Assembly: GCF_900249755.1 (NCBI RefSeq)
Contig: NZ_LT976854.1
Location: 182,234 to 246,233 of the forward strand
Direction of reading: 5' to 3'
Length of the DNA: 64,000 bases
DNA from: Cupriavidus taiwanensis
GTDB taxonomy: Bacteria; Pseudomonadota; Gammaproteobacteria; Burkholderiales; Burkholderiaceae
This document shows, piece by piece, positions 24,847-33,805 of this stretch. The notes beneath the pieces are model-generated. The model searched no databases and was not told where the DNA came from. It saw only the letters and a program-made list of their open reading frames with translations. Position numbers and translations under genes: made by a program. Positions within the stretch are counted from its first letter, which is position 1, and each line of letters opens with the position of its first letter.

Positions 24847-25590
24847 TTAGCTGTCTTGCAGCGCCGCCAGCAAGCCTTCGACGGGCTGCCAGCGGATCTC
24901 GAGTTCGGCGAGCAAAACGCTCTGCATATCCTTGCGGAACACCGCCAGCCATGCGCCGGGGCGGACCGGTCCGGTTTGTCCTGCGAGTTGGGCCTGGTTC
25001 TCCAGCGCCGCGGCTTCGGCCTGGCGCAGGCGCTGGAAATGCGGCTCCAGCAGCGTTGGCACCGCGCCCAGCAGGGTCTGCTCGCGCGCGCCCAGCGTGC
25101 GTTCCATCACCGCATCGACCATCGCCAGCTTGGCCATGGCGGGCGCGCGCGCCGACAACGCCTGGCGCAGGCGCCCGCGCAGGTTGGCGATCGCGTTCTC
25201 CATGCCCTGTTGCAGCGTGAGGTAGCGCTGCCGATAGACCGCATAGTCGACCTGCGCGTCCACCGGGTCGGGCAGCGCGGACGGCCGCGACGGCCCGCGC
25301 CGCCGGCTGGCAAGCGAGGTGTCTTCCACGATGGCATGGGCCAGCGTGGCGCGCACGCGGGCGCATTCCTGCGCCTCGGTGCCGGCGGCGGCACTTGCCG
25401 CGGGTGGCATCGCCGGCGCATTGGCCTTCAGCGCCGATGACAGCGCGATCGCATCCGCCCAGCCAAGCCATTGGCTCAGCTGGCTGGAAAGCGAGCTTGC
25501 AGGAGGAGGGGCATCGGCGTCGGCCAGGCGTGCCAGCAGGCGGACGAGGGCCGGGCCGCTGAAGCCTGTGCGCCGGGGCACTTGTACCAT
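24847..25590 (-). CDS. DUF3348 family protein
   Basis: A 247-residue soluble protein matching DUF3348: N-terminal RTGFSGPALVRLLARLAD, central VDAQVDYAVYRQRYLTLQQG and helical C-terminal region (LLEPHFQRLRQAEAAALENQ, then WLAVFRKDMQSVLLAELEIR). It is the first gene of the DUF3348-DUF802-OmpA-DUF2894 operon and stops 10 bp before the DUF802 start. Function unknown. Conserved linkage to a motor-like membrane pair suggests a cytoplasmic adaptor or regulator. Confidence 0.82.
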   Translation of the reverse strand: MVQVPRRTGFSGPALVRLLARLADADAPPPASSLSSQLSQWLGWADAIALSSALKANAPAMPPAASAAAGTEAQECARVRATLAHAIVEDTSLASRRRGPSRPSALPDPVDAQVDYAVYRQRYLTLQQGMENAIANLRGRLRQALSARAPAMAKLAMVDAVMERTLGAREQTLLGAVPTLLEPHFQRLRQAEAAALENQAQLAGQTGPVRPGAWLAVFRKDMQSVLLAELEIRWQPVEGLLAALQDS

Positions 25591-25716
25591 TGCGCCGGAT
25601 TTGAAAAATCCAGCAGTTTACACGTCCCGGGGCGCGCCTACCGCGGTAGGGTGCCAATCGCAGGCATTCCGATGCAACATCAGTCCCCCTGTGGAACGCG
25701 ATTTCAAAGGGAAGAC

Positions 25717-26793
25717 ATGAAGACCAAACTGCATCGCCTGAAAGTCCTGAGCGCAATCCTCTGCGTGGCCCTGGCCGCATGCGGCGGAGGCGGCGACGAC
25801 AATGGCGCGGGCGGCGGCGCATCCGGCGGCACTGGCAATAGCGGCAACACCAGCGGCACCGGTGGCACGGGCGGTACGGGCGGCACGGGCGGCACGGGTG
25901 GAACCGGCGGCAGCACCGCCACGCGGACGGTGATGTTCGAGGATACGCCCGTGACCGGGAGCAGCGCCGAGTTCCTGACCCAGCTGAATGGCCAGGGTGC
26001 ACGGGGCTTCCGTTTCGTCAGCGGCTTCTATTTCCTCGGTAACCCTGCGGGTTCCGAGCAGAAGGGTGTCTACGTCAAGGACGCGCAGACCACCTATACC
26101 TATGAACTGCCGCAGGAACCGGGCGGCGCCGATGTCCAGGCCTGGGTCACCGCGTACGAGGCCTGGCTGAACAGCCATGGCGCGCGCGGCTTCGTCTGGG
26201 GCGGGCCCTACGTGGTGGGCGGCCAGACCCATGTGCTGATGCGCAAGGACAACGGCTCGTCGTCGACCTTCACGTACAAGGTCGTGCCGGTGGACACCAA
26301 TGCCAGCCTGTCCACCTTTGTCCAGAACCAGGCCAACCCGCTGGGCGCGGACGGCTACTACCTGGCGGTCCCGGCGTACCTGGGCCCGTTCGGCGTGAGC
26401 AGCACCGTGGCCATCTTCCGCAAGGACCTGCAGGGCAGCGCCCGCTATGGCTATGAGGTCTTGCCCAATCCGGCCAGCGACGGCGATCTCCTGGCGCAGA
26501 CCAATACGCAGGGTGCGCGGGGCTATCGGTTCAAGGTGCCGTTTGTCAGCGGCGGCACGCAGGTCAACCTCTACGAGAAGGACCTGTCGCAGTCCAGCAC
26601 CTTCCGCTTCTACGACTTGGCGTCGCAGCAGACCAGCGCGGGCTTCCTGGCCCAGGCCAACGCCGAAGGGCAGAAGGGCTCGAGCCTGATGGGCAGCTAT
26701 GTGTTGCCGAGCGGCACCATCCGGGACTTCTACTTCGCCCCGGCCAGCTGCACCGGCTTCCTGTGCGATACGCGCAGCCTGTTCGGCCTGTAA
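25717..26793 (+). CDS. lipoprotein with Gly-rich linker and four repeat modules
   Basis: A 358-residue lipoprotein: signal peptide with lipobox VALAAC, then a Gly/Thr/Ser linker with GTG triplets (about residues 25-68), then four modules with a shared pattern ending in QGARGFRFVSGFYF, HGARGFVWGGPYVVGG, QGARGYRFKVPFVSGG and EGQKGSSLMGSYVLPSG. The N-terminal anchor and flexible linker suggest display in the periplasm or on the outer membrane. The ATG at 25717 has AAAGGGAAGAC upstream; the frame opens earlier but without a signal peptide. No family recognised. Confidence 0.75.
   Translation: MKTKLHRLKVLSAILCVALAACGGGGDDNGAGGGASGGTGNSGNTSGTGGTGGTGGTGGTGGTGGSTATRTVMFEDTPVTGSSAEFLTQLNGQGARGFRFVSGFYFLGNPAGSEQKGVYVKDAQTTYTYELPQEPGGADVQAWVTAYEAWLNSHGARGFVWGGPYVVGGQTHVLMRKDNGSSSTFTYKVVPVDTNASLSTFVQNQANPLGADGYYLAVPAYLGPFGVSSTVAIFRKDLQGSARYGYEVLPNPASDGDLLAQTNTQGARGYRFKVPFVSGGTQVNLYEKDLSQSSTFRFYDLASQQTSAGFLAQANAEGQKGSSLMGSYVLPSGTIRDFYFAPASCTGFLCDTRSLFGL
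25858..25913 (+). repeat. 9-bp tandem repeat coding GTG triplets
   Basis: GGCACGGGC-type 9-mers repeat about six times in the linker of the lipoprotein gene. Copy number could vary by slippage without breaking the frame. Confidence 0.7.
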
Positions 26794-26799
26794 GCGCCT

Positions 26800-26823
26800 G
26801 GCGCCGGGAGCTTCCCCGGCGCC
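26800..26823 (+). terminator. hairpin after the lipoprotein gene
   Basis: GGCGCCGGG and CCCGGCGCC form a perfect 9-bp stem with a 6-base loop just after the stop. No T-run follows, so termination may be inefficient or rho-dependent. Confidence 0.45.
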
Positions 26824-26917
26824 GGCGCGCCCGTGTGCAGTCAAGGTAATACAATCCACCTGACCAGGCGACGAGACCAGACCACAAGACCATACGCGCG
26901 AACCGGGGTGGGAATTC

Positions 26918-27607
26918 ATGACACGAAGTCAAGGCGCCGTAGATAACAACGACAACAAGCGCGACAACGACGATGCATGCCGCAACTATGCCATCGTGGT
27001 CGATGACCACCCGTTGATGGCGCGCGGCATTGCCGGCTACCTGGCGGCGCATTGCGGGTTTGACGCGGCCTTGCATGCAGCCGATGCGCAGGCGTGCGCC
27101 GCGCTGACCGAGCGGGAGGGATGCCCGGCGCTGCTGGTGGTGGATTTCTGGCTGCCGGACGGCACTGCCGTCGGGCTGCTGCGTGAAGCCGCCACGCGCC
27201 TGCCCGCCTGCAAGCTGCTGGTCATGAGCGCGGACGACGATGCGCGCGTCTGCATCAAGGCGCGCGAGGCCGGCGCGCACGGCTTTATCCTGAAGAACGA
27301 ACCCCCGGAACTGTTCGCCACGGCGGTGGCGTCGCTGCGCCAGGGGCGGCGCTGGTTCCAGCAGGCACGGCCGCCATCGGCGCGGCGCGAACTGCCGCTG
27401 GAACCCAGCGAACTGGGCCTGACGGCACGCCAGGCCGAGGTGCTGGGCATGATGCTGCGCGGCCTGCCGAACAAGCGCATTGCACTGACCTTGTCGGTGT
27501 CGGAGCAAACCGTCAAGGAGCACGTCACCGCCATCCTCGGCAAGCTCGGCGTGCGCAACCGGATCGAGGCGCTCGCCCTGCTGCACGGCCGCAGGCTGGA
27601 TTCATGA
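26918..27607 (+). CDS. LuxR/NarL-type response regulator
   Basis: A 229-residue two-component regulator. Receiver domain about residues 23-140: acidic pair Asp29/Asp30 in IVVDDH, phospho-acceptor Asp76 in LLVVDFWLP, Ser104 and Lys126 (GFILKNEPP). C-terminal LuxR HTH about 165-225 (LGLTARQAEVLGMMLRGLPN, then SEQTVKEHVTAILGKLGV). A GGGTGGGAATTC site precedes the ATG. Its stop overlaps the ATG of the next gene, a histidine kinase, so they form a cognate pair. Targets unknown; the DUF1254 genes downstream are candidates. Confidence 0.9.
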   Translation: MTRSQGAVDNNDNKRDNDDACRNYAIVVDDHPLMARGIAGYLAAHCGFDAALHAADAQACAALTEREGCPALLVVDFWLPDGTAVGLLREAATRLPACKLLVMSADDDARVCIKAREAGAHGFILKNEPPELFATAVASLRQGRRWFQQARPPSARRELPLEPSELGLTARQAEVLGMMLRGLPNKRIALTLSVSEQTVKEHVTAILGKLGVRNRIEALALLHGRRLDS

Positions 27608-29418
27608 GGCAGACCCTCGCCCAGCTGCTGGGCTTGTCGCACCCGGAGCCGGATGCCGGCATCAGCCCGCGCGCGCATGCGCGGCTGCTCGACATGACGT
27701 TTGGACGCCTGGTGTTCAGCGTCACCGCGATTCCGTTCGTGGGGCTGCCGTTCGTCATCTGGCTGTATGCCCTGAAGCAGGACGGCGGTGCGCTGCTGGC
27801 CTGGGCCCTGGCGTATGGCGCGGCGGCGGTGTGGATGCAGTGGCGGTTCCGGCGCTACAAGCAGCAACGGGGCGATGATGACGCCGTGGTCCGGCGCTGG
27901 CTGCCGTTTGTCCGGCGCGTGGCGCTGGTGCACGGCTTGTGCCTGTCGCTCGCCGCCGTGCTGACCGGCGGCCTGGCGGTGTTCGAGTTCAATCTGCTGC
28001 TGTATATCAGCATCGCGGCCATCGTGGCGGCCAACGCCACGCACCAGACCCCGATCCTGGGCGTATTCCAGCGCTTCTTCGTTGCTTGCTGGACCTTGCT
28101 GAGTGTCAATATCCCGCGCAGCTTTCCCGATCACTGGCAATTCGTGCTGCCGCTGGCGCTGCTGTATGCGCTGGCCATCTACCGGCACGCGCTGATTGCC
28201 AACCGCTTCTTCCGGCAGCAGGTCCGGCTGGAGGATGACGGCATCCGCCTGGCCAAGGAGGAAGCCGAGAAAGCGCTGCACGCGAAGAACCTGTTTCTCA
28301 CCACCGCCAGCCACGACCTGCGCCAGCCCGTGCATGCCATGGGCTTCCTGATCGAGGCCATCGCACGGCGCAACCGCGACCCGGCGCTGATCCCGCCGCT
28401 GGAAGACCTGCGCCGCAGCGTGCGCTCGGTGCACCTGATGTTCAACTCGCTGCTCGACCTGTCCAGGATCGAAGGCGGCATTGCCAGCCCGCGCAATACC
28501 GCGGTCGCATTTGCGCCCCTGGTGGAAGAAGTGGCGTCGCTGTTCCGGGAAGAGGCGCGCAGCCGGGGCCTGGACCTGCGCGTGCGCCTGCCCGGAGGCG
28601 CCGCGGCGGTGCTGGCCGATCCCGCTTTGCTGCGCCAGTCGCTGGTCAACCTGGTGCACAATGCGCTGCGCTATACCAAGCGCGGCGGCGTGCTGGTGTC
28701 CGCGCGGCGGCGCGGCACGCACTGGCTGCTGGAGGTCTGGGACACCGGCGTGGGGATTGCGATGGAAGAGAAGGGGCGGGTCTATTCGCCGTTCTATCGC
28801 AACGAACATGCGTGGCGCATCGACAGCGCCGGCCACGGCCTGGGCCTGGCCGTGGTGGCGCGTTGCGCAACGCTGATGGGCGCCACCTACGGGCTTGACT
28901 CGGTGGAGCGACGCGGCTCCCGCTTCTGGCTGCGCCTGGCCGAAGCCAGACCGCCGGCCCCGGCGCCGCTCGGGCCGGCCTGCGAGCCAGGTGAACTGGT
29001 GGCGCATGTCCTGCTGCAGGGCGTCTGCCTGATCGTTGACGATGACCCGCTGGTGACCCGGGCCTGGACCAGCCTGATGGAGGCCTGGGGTGTGCAGGCG
29101 GCGTGCGCGGCGTCGGGGCAGGAAGCCCTGGCCCTCGTCGATGCCGGCCTGCAGCCGCAGGCGATTCTGTGCGACCAGCGCCTGCGCTCCGGCGAGAGCG
29201 GCTTCGACGTGCTCAGGGCGCTGTTCGAACGCTGCCCGGACGCAAGCGGCGCCATGGTCAGCGGCGAATTCGATTCCGAGGCGCTCCGGCAGGCCGAGCG
29301 CGAAGGCTACCTGGTCCTGCACAAGCCGCTGGAGCCGTCGCAGCTCCATGCCTTGCTGTTCCAGTGGCTGGACCCGCAGCACGCCGCCGGCGGTGGCGCG
29401 GATACGTTCGCGGCATGA
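27604..29418 (+). CDS. hybrid sensor histidine kinase / receiver protein
   Basis: A 604-residue membrane kinase. Five or six hydrophobic helices fill residues 34-205 with almost no periplasmic domain, so it may sense the membrane or an internal signal. Then come a helical linker, H-box ASHDLRQPVHAMGF with His237, N-box NLVHNALRYTKRGG (Asn353), DTGVG at 380-384 and GHGLGLAV, and a C-terminal receiver domain (about 474-590) with acidic pocket IVDDDP and phospho-acceptor Asp524 in ILCDQRL. It overlaps the response regulator gene by 4 bp. The architecture resembles betaproteobacterial kinases with an attached receiver that feeds a NarL-type regulator. Confidence 0.9.
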   Translation: MRQTLAQLLGLSHPEPDAGISPRAHARLLDMTFGRLVFSVTAIPFVGLPFVIWLYALKQDGGALLAWALAYGAAAVWMQWRFRRYKQQRGDDDAVVRRWLPFVRRVALVHGLCLSLAAVLTGGLAVFEFNLLLYISIAAIVAANATHQTPILGVFQRFFVACWTLLSVNIPRSFPDHWQFVLPLALLYALAIYRHALIANRFFRQQVRLEDDGIRLAKEEAEKALHAKNLFLTTASHDLRQPVHAMGFLIEAIARRNRDPALIPPLEDLRRSVRSVHLMFNSLLDLSRIEGGIASPRNTAVAFAPLVEEVASLFREEARSRGLDLRVRLPGGAAAVLADPALLRQSLVNLVHNALRYTKRGGVLVSARRRGTHWLLEVWDTGVGIAMEEKGRVYSPFYRNEHAWRIDSAGHGLGLAVVARCATLMGATYGLDSVERRGSRFWLRLAEARPPAPAPLGPACEPGELVAHVLLQGVCLIVDDDPLVTRAWTSLMEAWGVQAACAASGQEALALVDAGLQPQAILCDQRLRSGESGFDVLRALFERCPDASGAMVSGEFDSEALRQAEREGYLVLHKPLEPSQLHALLFQWLDPQHAAGGGADTFAA

Positions 29419-29521
29419 CCGATTTTTTTCAGATCACTTGAACAATGTTTTTAGTTCACTTTTTCCCACCTCTCGGCGACAGTCTGCCATCCGCGGATCA
29501 CGTGACTGAACGAGGTACCCC

Positions 29522-30889
29522 ATGCCTATCGCAAACCGCGCCGTCGCTGCCTGTCTGCTGGCCGCAACCATGCTGGCGGGCCTGGCCGGCTGCAGCAGCA
29601 ACCCGCCTGCCGCAGCGCCGGCTGCCACGCCGCGCCCGACGCCGGGCGCATTGACGGATCAGGACATCGGCGATGCCTACATCTACCTGCTGGGCCGGCT
29701 GCTGGTGTTGCGCCAGCAGCAGATCGACTTCAGGAAGGAAGGCTTCCAGTGGAACCGGATCATTCATCGCGACGTCGGCGGTGTGTCGTGGGCCAACCCC
29801 AATCTGGACGTCGCCTACAGCGAGGCCTGGATTGCGGTCGACGAAAGAACCTGCACGGTGTTCAGGGTGCCGGCCATCAAGGGGCGCTACTACACCATCC
29901 AGTTCCTGAACGGCTGGGGCGAAACCGTAGCCAATATCAACGAGCGCAACTATCCTGACCATCCCAGCGGCGAGTTCGCGATGTGCATGAAGGGCGCCAC
30001 GGCGGCACTTCCGCCCAACGCCAGGCGCATCGACCTGCCGGGCAAGACTTTCCGCGTGCTGGCCCGGGTAGAAATCGGCGCAAACAAGCAGCAGGCCATT
30101 GCCTTGCAGCATCAGATCACGACGCGCATTACCGGCACGCCGACGATTGCCCCGGTGCCCGCCACGCCCACCTTCAGCAATGACAAGCTCCCCGGGGTCG
30201 AGGCCTTTGACTCGGCAGCCGTTGCGCTGGGCTCGGAGCCGGACATCAATCCGGGCATGACGCAGATCCAGGCCGTGGTGCGCGCGGTGAGTGCCGCGGT
30301 CGCCAGCAACCCCGCCGAACGCGCGCGGGTCGACAAGATCATCCGCGAGCAGACGCTGCCGGCGTTCTTCCAGTCGTTCTCCACCCTGGGTACCGTCAGG
30401 AACGGCTGGAACCGGCCCGCAACCATCGGCAAGTACGGCAGCGACTACCGGACCCGCACCCAGATCAACTTCGGCGGGATCTGGGCCAACAGCACGGATG
30501 AGGTGGTCTATTTCAAGACGGATACGGACGGGACCGGCACCAAGCTCGACGGCGGCAACGTCTACACCGTCACCTTCCGGAAGGACGAACTGCCCGCCCG
30601 CCATGTCAAGTACTTCTGGTCGGTGATTGCGGTGGATGCCAAGAACTTCCGCGTGATCCCGAATGCGAAGAACCGGTTCCTGATCAACAAGCAGTCCAGG
30701 CTGAGCTATGGCAAGGACGGTTCGCTGACGCTGTACTTCGCGCCAACCCGGCCGAAAGACGCGCCTGACGGCAACTGGCTGCCCACGCCCAAGGGGAAGA
30801 ACTATCACCTGACGTTCCGCCTCTACGGGCCCGACCAGGCGATCCTGTCCGGCGAGTGGTTCCCGGCGCCGCTGGTCAAGCGCAACTGA
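29522..30889 (+). CDS. DUF1254/DUF1214 family lipoprotein
   Basis: A 455-residue exported protein with lipoprotein signal (LLAATMLAGLAGC). The DUF1254 region is recognisable in NPNLDVAYSEAWIAVDERTC, VPAIKGRYYTIQFLNGWGE, and the DUF1214 end in VKYFWSVIAVDAKNFRVIPN, then LTLYFAPTRP and NYHLTFRLYGPDQAILSGEW. These domains form beta-rich periplasmic proteins of unknown function. A second member follows 58 bp downstream. The pair comes directly after a two-component system, which may control it. Confidence 0.87.
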   Translation: MPIANRAVAACLLAATMLAGLAGCSSNPPAAAPAATPRPTPGALTDQDIGDAYIYLLGRLLVLRQQQIDFRKEGFQWNRIIHRDVGGVSWANPNLDVAYSEAWIAVDERTCTVFRVPAIKGRYYTIQFLNGWGETVANINERNYPDHPSGEFAMCMKGATAALPPNARRIDLPGKTFRVLARVEIGANKQQAIALQHQITTRITGTPTIAPVPATPTFSNDKLPGVEAFDSAAVALGSEPDINPGMTQIQAVVRAVSAAVASNPAERARVDKIIREQTLPAFFQSFSTLGTVRNGWNRPATIGKYGSDYRTRTQINFGGIWANSTDEVVYFKTDTDGTGTKLDGGNVYTVTFRKDELPARHVKYFWSVIAVDAKNFRVIPNAKNRFLINKQSRLSYGKDGSLTLYFAPTRPKDAPDGNWLPTPKGKNYHLTFRLYGPDQAILSGEWFPAPLVKRN

Positions 30890-30947
30890 GCAGGCTGCGC
30901 AGGAGGCAGACCGCGCCGCTAATCCTTTTACACACACGGATTTCAGC

Positions 30948-31994
30948 ATGAAGATAAAACTGACCGCCGCCTGCGCGACTGGCATTGCGCTCGCGATGCC
31001 CGGCGCCGTCCACGCCCAGCCCGCGGCAACCCCGCAACCCGGCACCCCCGTTCCCGTTACCGTCGACAACTTCATTCGCGCAGAGTCCGATATGTACCTG
31101 GGCGGGCTGGTCAAGCAGGGTGGCATCGGCAAGCTGATGCATCGCCGGGAACCGGCATCGATCGACCAGCAGACCGTGATCCGCCTGAACCGCGATACGC
31201 TCTATACGTCCGGCGTGTTCGACCTCGATGCCGGCCCGGTGACCATCACCATGCCGGACCCGGGCAAGCGCTTCATGGCCTTGCAGGTCATCAACGAAGA
31301 CCACTACGTGCCGAACGTGTTCTACGGCAAGGGCACGCATACGCTGACGCGCGAGGGCGTCGGTACGCGTTATGTGGCCACGGCGATCCGCACGCTGGTG
31401 GATCCGAACAGCGCGGATGACATCCGGCAGGTCCATGCGCTGCAAGACGCGATCAAGGTAAGCCAGCCGTCCCCCGGGAAATTCGAGACGCCCGCGTGGG
31501 ATGCGGCCAGCCAGAGGAAGATCCGCGATGCGCTGCTGGTGCTGGCCTCGACCATGCCGGACTTCAAGCGGGCGTTCGGCACCCGGGAGACGGTCGATCC
31601 GGTACGCCGCCTGATCGGTACGGCGGCGGCATGGGGCGGCAATCCTGACAAGGATGCCATCTACCTCAACGTCACCCCCGCGAAGAACGACGGCAAGACG
31701 GTCTATCGCCTCAATGTGAAGGACGTCCCCGTCGATGCGTTCTGGTCGGTCAGCGTCTACAACGCCGCCGGCTATTTCCAGAAGAATGCCGCCAATGCCT
31801 ACACGGTCAACAACCTGACGGCGAAGAAGGGTGGGGATGGTGCCATTGCCATCCAGTTCGGCGGGTGCGACGGCCAGGTACCCAACTGCCTGCCGATCGT
31901 CGATGGCTGGAACTACACCGTGCGGCTGTACCGGCCGCGCGCCGAGGTGCTGAGCGGCGCCTGGAATTTCCCGCAGCCGCAGCCGGTCAACTGA
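30948..31994 (+). CDS. DUF1254/DUF1214 family exported protein
   Basis: A 348-residue protein with a cleavable signal peptide (TAACATGIALAMPGAVHAQ), then TVDNFIRAESDMYLGGLVKQ, VIRLNRDTLYTSGVFDLDAG (DUF1254) and a C-terminal DUF1214 part (VPVDAFWSVSVYNAAGYFQK ... GWNYTVRLYRPRAEVLSGAW). Smaller and soluble compared with its lipoprotein neighbour. Tandem DUF1254 genes are common, but their role is unknown. A strong hairpin follows. Confidence 0.87.
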   Translation: MKIKLTAACATGIALAMPGAVHAQPAATPQPGTPVPVTVDNFIRAESDMYLGGLVKQGGIGKLMHRREPASIDQQTVIRLNRDTLYTSGVFDLDAGPVTITMPDPGKRFMALQVINEDHYVPNVFYGKGTHTLTREGVGTRYVATAIRTLVDPNSADDIRQVHALQDAIKVSQPSPGKFETPAWDAASQRKIRDALLVLASTMPDFKRAFGTRETVDPVRRLIGTAAAWGGNPDKDAIYLNVTPAKNDGKTVYRLNVKDVPVDAFWSVSVYNAAGYFQKNAANAYTVNNLTAKKGGDGAIAIQFGGCDGQVPNCLPIVDGWNYTVRLYRPRAEVLSGAWNFPQPQPVN

Positions 31995-32007
31995 GCGGGC
32001 CCGGCAC

Positions 32008-32039
32008 CCGCGGCTTCCCGGCACAACGGGAAGCCGCGG
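32008..32039. terminator. bidirectional hairpin terminator
   Basis: CCGCGGCTTCCCG and CGGGAAGCCGCGG form a perfect 13-bp stem with a 6-base loop between the convergent DUF1254 and VOC genes. Confidence 0.65.
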
Positions 32040-32040
32040 C

Positions 32041-32406
32041 CTAGTCCTGCGACACCTCGCAAAACCGCAGCCGGTTCCCGAACGGGTCGGCCACCTGCAG
32101 CATCCGGCCCCAGCCCACGTCCTCCACGCCGGGCCTGGCGTAGGGATAGTCCCTGGCGGACAGCTCGCGGTGCAGCGCATCGATATCCGTCACCGGCACG
32201 AACACCGTCGATCCCGGCGTGGCATCGCCATGATGCTCGCTCAGGTGCAGCGTCAGGCCGCTGCGCCTGACCTGCGCGTACAGCGGCAAACCGTCTTCGA
32301 AGCGATGCTCCCAGTCGAGCGTGAAGCCGAGGAAGCCGAGATAGAACTCCCTGGCCTTGTCGACCGAGAAGATCCGGAGGATGGGAATGCCGGCGGACAG
32401 GTCCAT
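32041..32406 (-). CDS. VOC family (glyoxalase/bleomycin-resistance fold) protein
   Basis: A 121-residue single VOC-domain protein: FSVDKAREFYLGFLGFTLDW at the N-terminus, LTLHLSEHHGDATPG in the middle, DPFGNRLRFCE at the end, where the final Glu is the usual metal ligand. The pattern is close to bleomycin-resistance-like proteins that bind small ligands, but real substrate specificity cannot be read from sequence. It stands alone, divergent from the SsuA-like gene. Confidence 0.85.
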   Translation of the reverse strand: MDLSAGIPILRIFSVDKAREFYLGFLGFTLDWEHRFEDGLPLYAQVRRSGLTLHLSEHHGDATPGSTVFVPVTDIDALHRELSARDYPYARPGVEDVGWGRMLQVADPFGNRLRFCEVSQD

Positions 32407-32537
32407 GGTGTTTGGGGCGGAAGTGCGGGGGATGCTGGATGATAGCGCCGCCGCATAAGCAAGCGCGACAATCTTCGTTGGTTCTGCCGGGTTCCGCGAC
32501 TAAGCTGTCGCTCCGATTTGCCTCCTGGAGCACCGCC

Positions 32538-33506
32538 ATGACCCACACCCACGATCCTCGTCGCCGCTGGCTGCTCGCTGCCGCGGGCGCGGCCGCAGCC
32601 ACTGCGCTGCCTGGTGTCGGCTGGGGGCAGGGGTCGGCGGCGCTGAGCATCGGCTATCAGAAGTCTTCCACGCTGATGATCCTGCTGAAATCGCGGCAAA
32701 CGCTGGAAAAAGCGCTGGCGCCCAGGGGCGTGGCGGTGCAGTGGTATGAATTCACCTCGGGCCTGCCGCTGCTGGAAGCGCTGAACCTTGGCAACATAGA
32801 CCTGAGCGCCGATGTCGCCGACGCGGTGCCGCCGTTCGCATTGGCCGCGGGCGCGGCGCTGACGTATTACGCGACCGAGACACCGTCGCCGCAGGCGCAG
32901 GCGATCGTGGTGCGCGGCGATTCGCCGATCCGCGAGGTGGCCCAGCTCAAGGGGCAGCGCGTGGCGTTTGCCAAGGGGGCGGGCGCGCACTACCTGGTGC
33001 TCGAAGCGCTGGCGCGCGCGGGACTGTCGATCCGCGATATCGAGCCGGCCTACCTGACCCCTGCCGATGCGCGCGCGGCGTTCGAGCGCGGCAGCGTGGC
33101 GGCGTGGGTGATCTGGGACCCGTTCCTGGCGGCGGTGCAGCGCCAGTCCAATGCGCGCGTGCTGCGCGACGGCGAAGGGCTGTCGAGCTATCGCCGCTTT
33201 TACCTGGCGGCGACGCCGTACGCGCGCACGCATGCCGAGGTGCTGGACGTTGTGTTCGACGCGCTGCGCGACGCCGGCGACTGGGTCAAGCGCAACCCCG
33301 CCGAAGCCGCGCGCTGGCACGCGCCGCTGATCGGCCTGGATGCCGCCACGGTCGAGGCCGCGAACGCGCGGCGCAGTTACGCCGTGCGCACCGTCGACGC
33401 AGCCGCGCTGGCCGAGCAGCAGCGCATTGCCGATGCCTTCGCCGCGCAGGGCATCCTGCCGCGCAAGGTGGCGGTGTCAGCCTCGCCGGTGTGGCGCAAG
33501 GCGTAA
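32538..33506 (+). CDS. SsuA-like aliphatic sulfonate ABC transporter substrate-binding protein
   Basis: A 322-residue periplasmic binding protein with a twin-arginine-like signal (RRRWLLAAAGAAAATALPGVG). LSIGYQKSSTLMILLKSRQT, FTSGLPLLEALNLGNIDLSA, LKGQRVAFAKGAGAHYLVLE and VAAWVIWDPFLAAVQ are the typical blocks of the SsuA/TauA family, which binds organosulfonates. No permease or ATPase lies next to it, so it works with a transporter elsewhere. CTGGAG lies upstream of the ATG at 32538; the earlier opening of the frame lacks a signal. Confidence 0.88.
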   Translation: MTHTHDPRRRWLLAAAGAAAATALPGVGWGQGSAALSIGYQKSSTLMILLKSRQTLEKALAPRGVAVQWYEFTSGLPLLEALNLGNIDLSADVADAVPPFALAAGAALTYYATETPSPQAQAIVVRGDSPIREVAQLKGQRVAFAKGAGAHYLVLEALARAGLSIRDIEPAYLTPADARAAFERGSVAAWVIWDPFLAAVQRQSNARVLRDGEGLSSYRRFYLAATPYARTHAEVLDVVFDALRDAGDWVKRNPAEAARWHAPLIGLDAATVEAANARRSYAVRTVDAAALAEQQRIADAFAAQGILPRKVAVSASPVWRKA

Positions 33507-33533
33507 GCCGCCGCGCGCGGGGCTAGCCACTGG

Positions 33534-33556
33534 CTCCCGCGCAGGCGGGAATGACA
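33534..33556. repeat. short extragenic palindromic element
   Basis: TCCCGC-GCAG-GCGGGA followed by ATGACAG is a small hairpin of the kind repeated between genes in many Burkholderiales. It lies about 250 bp ahead of tctB. Confidence 0.5.
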
Positions 33557-33805
33557 GTAGTGTTGCCGCAGCCGCACGCTCCACAGGCGCCCCGCGCGCC
33601 GCACTGACGCTTCCCACCCCCACCCTTCTCACGCCAACGCCGGCGCCGGCCGCAAGCCCGGCGCATGGCGAACCTGCGCCCGATTTGTAGGGAATAACCC
33701 TTGTCGGCCGAAAAATATATCACGACATGATGTATTGTTCGGAACTCCCGAAGCGGACGCCGCCCGTTGGCGGCGTCCCGTCGCCCCCCGCTTCAAGGAG
33801 ACTGC

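Noticed and set aside
20652..25590. Calling the operon a true Zorya defence system
   Set aside because: ZorC, ZorD or ZorE type effectors are absent and the quartet appears to be a core Burkholderiales locus; only the motor design is similar.
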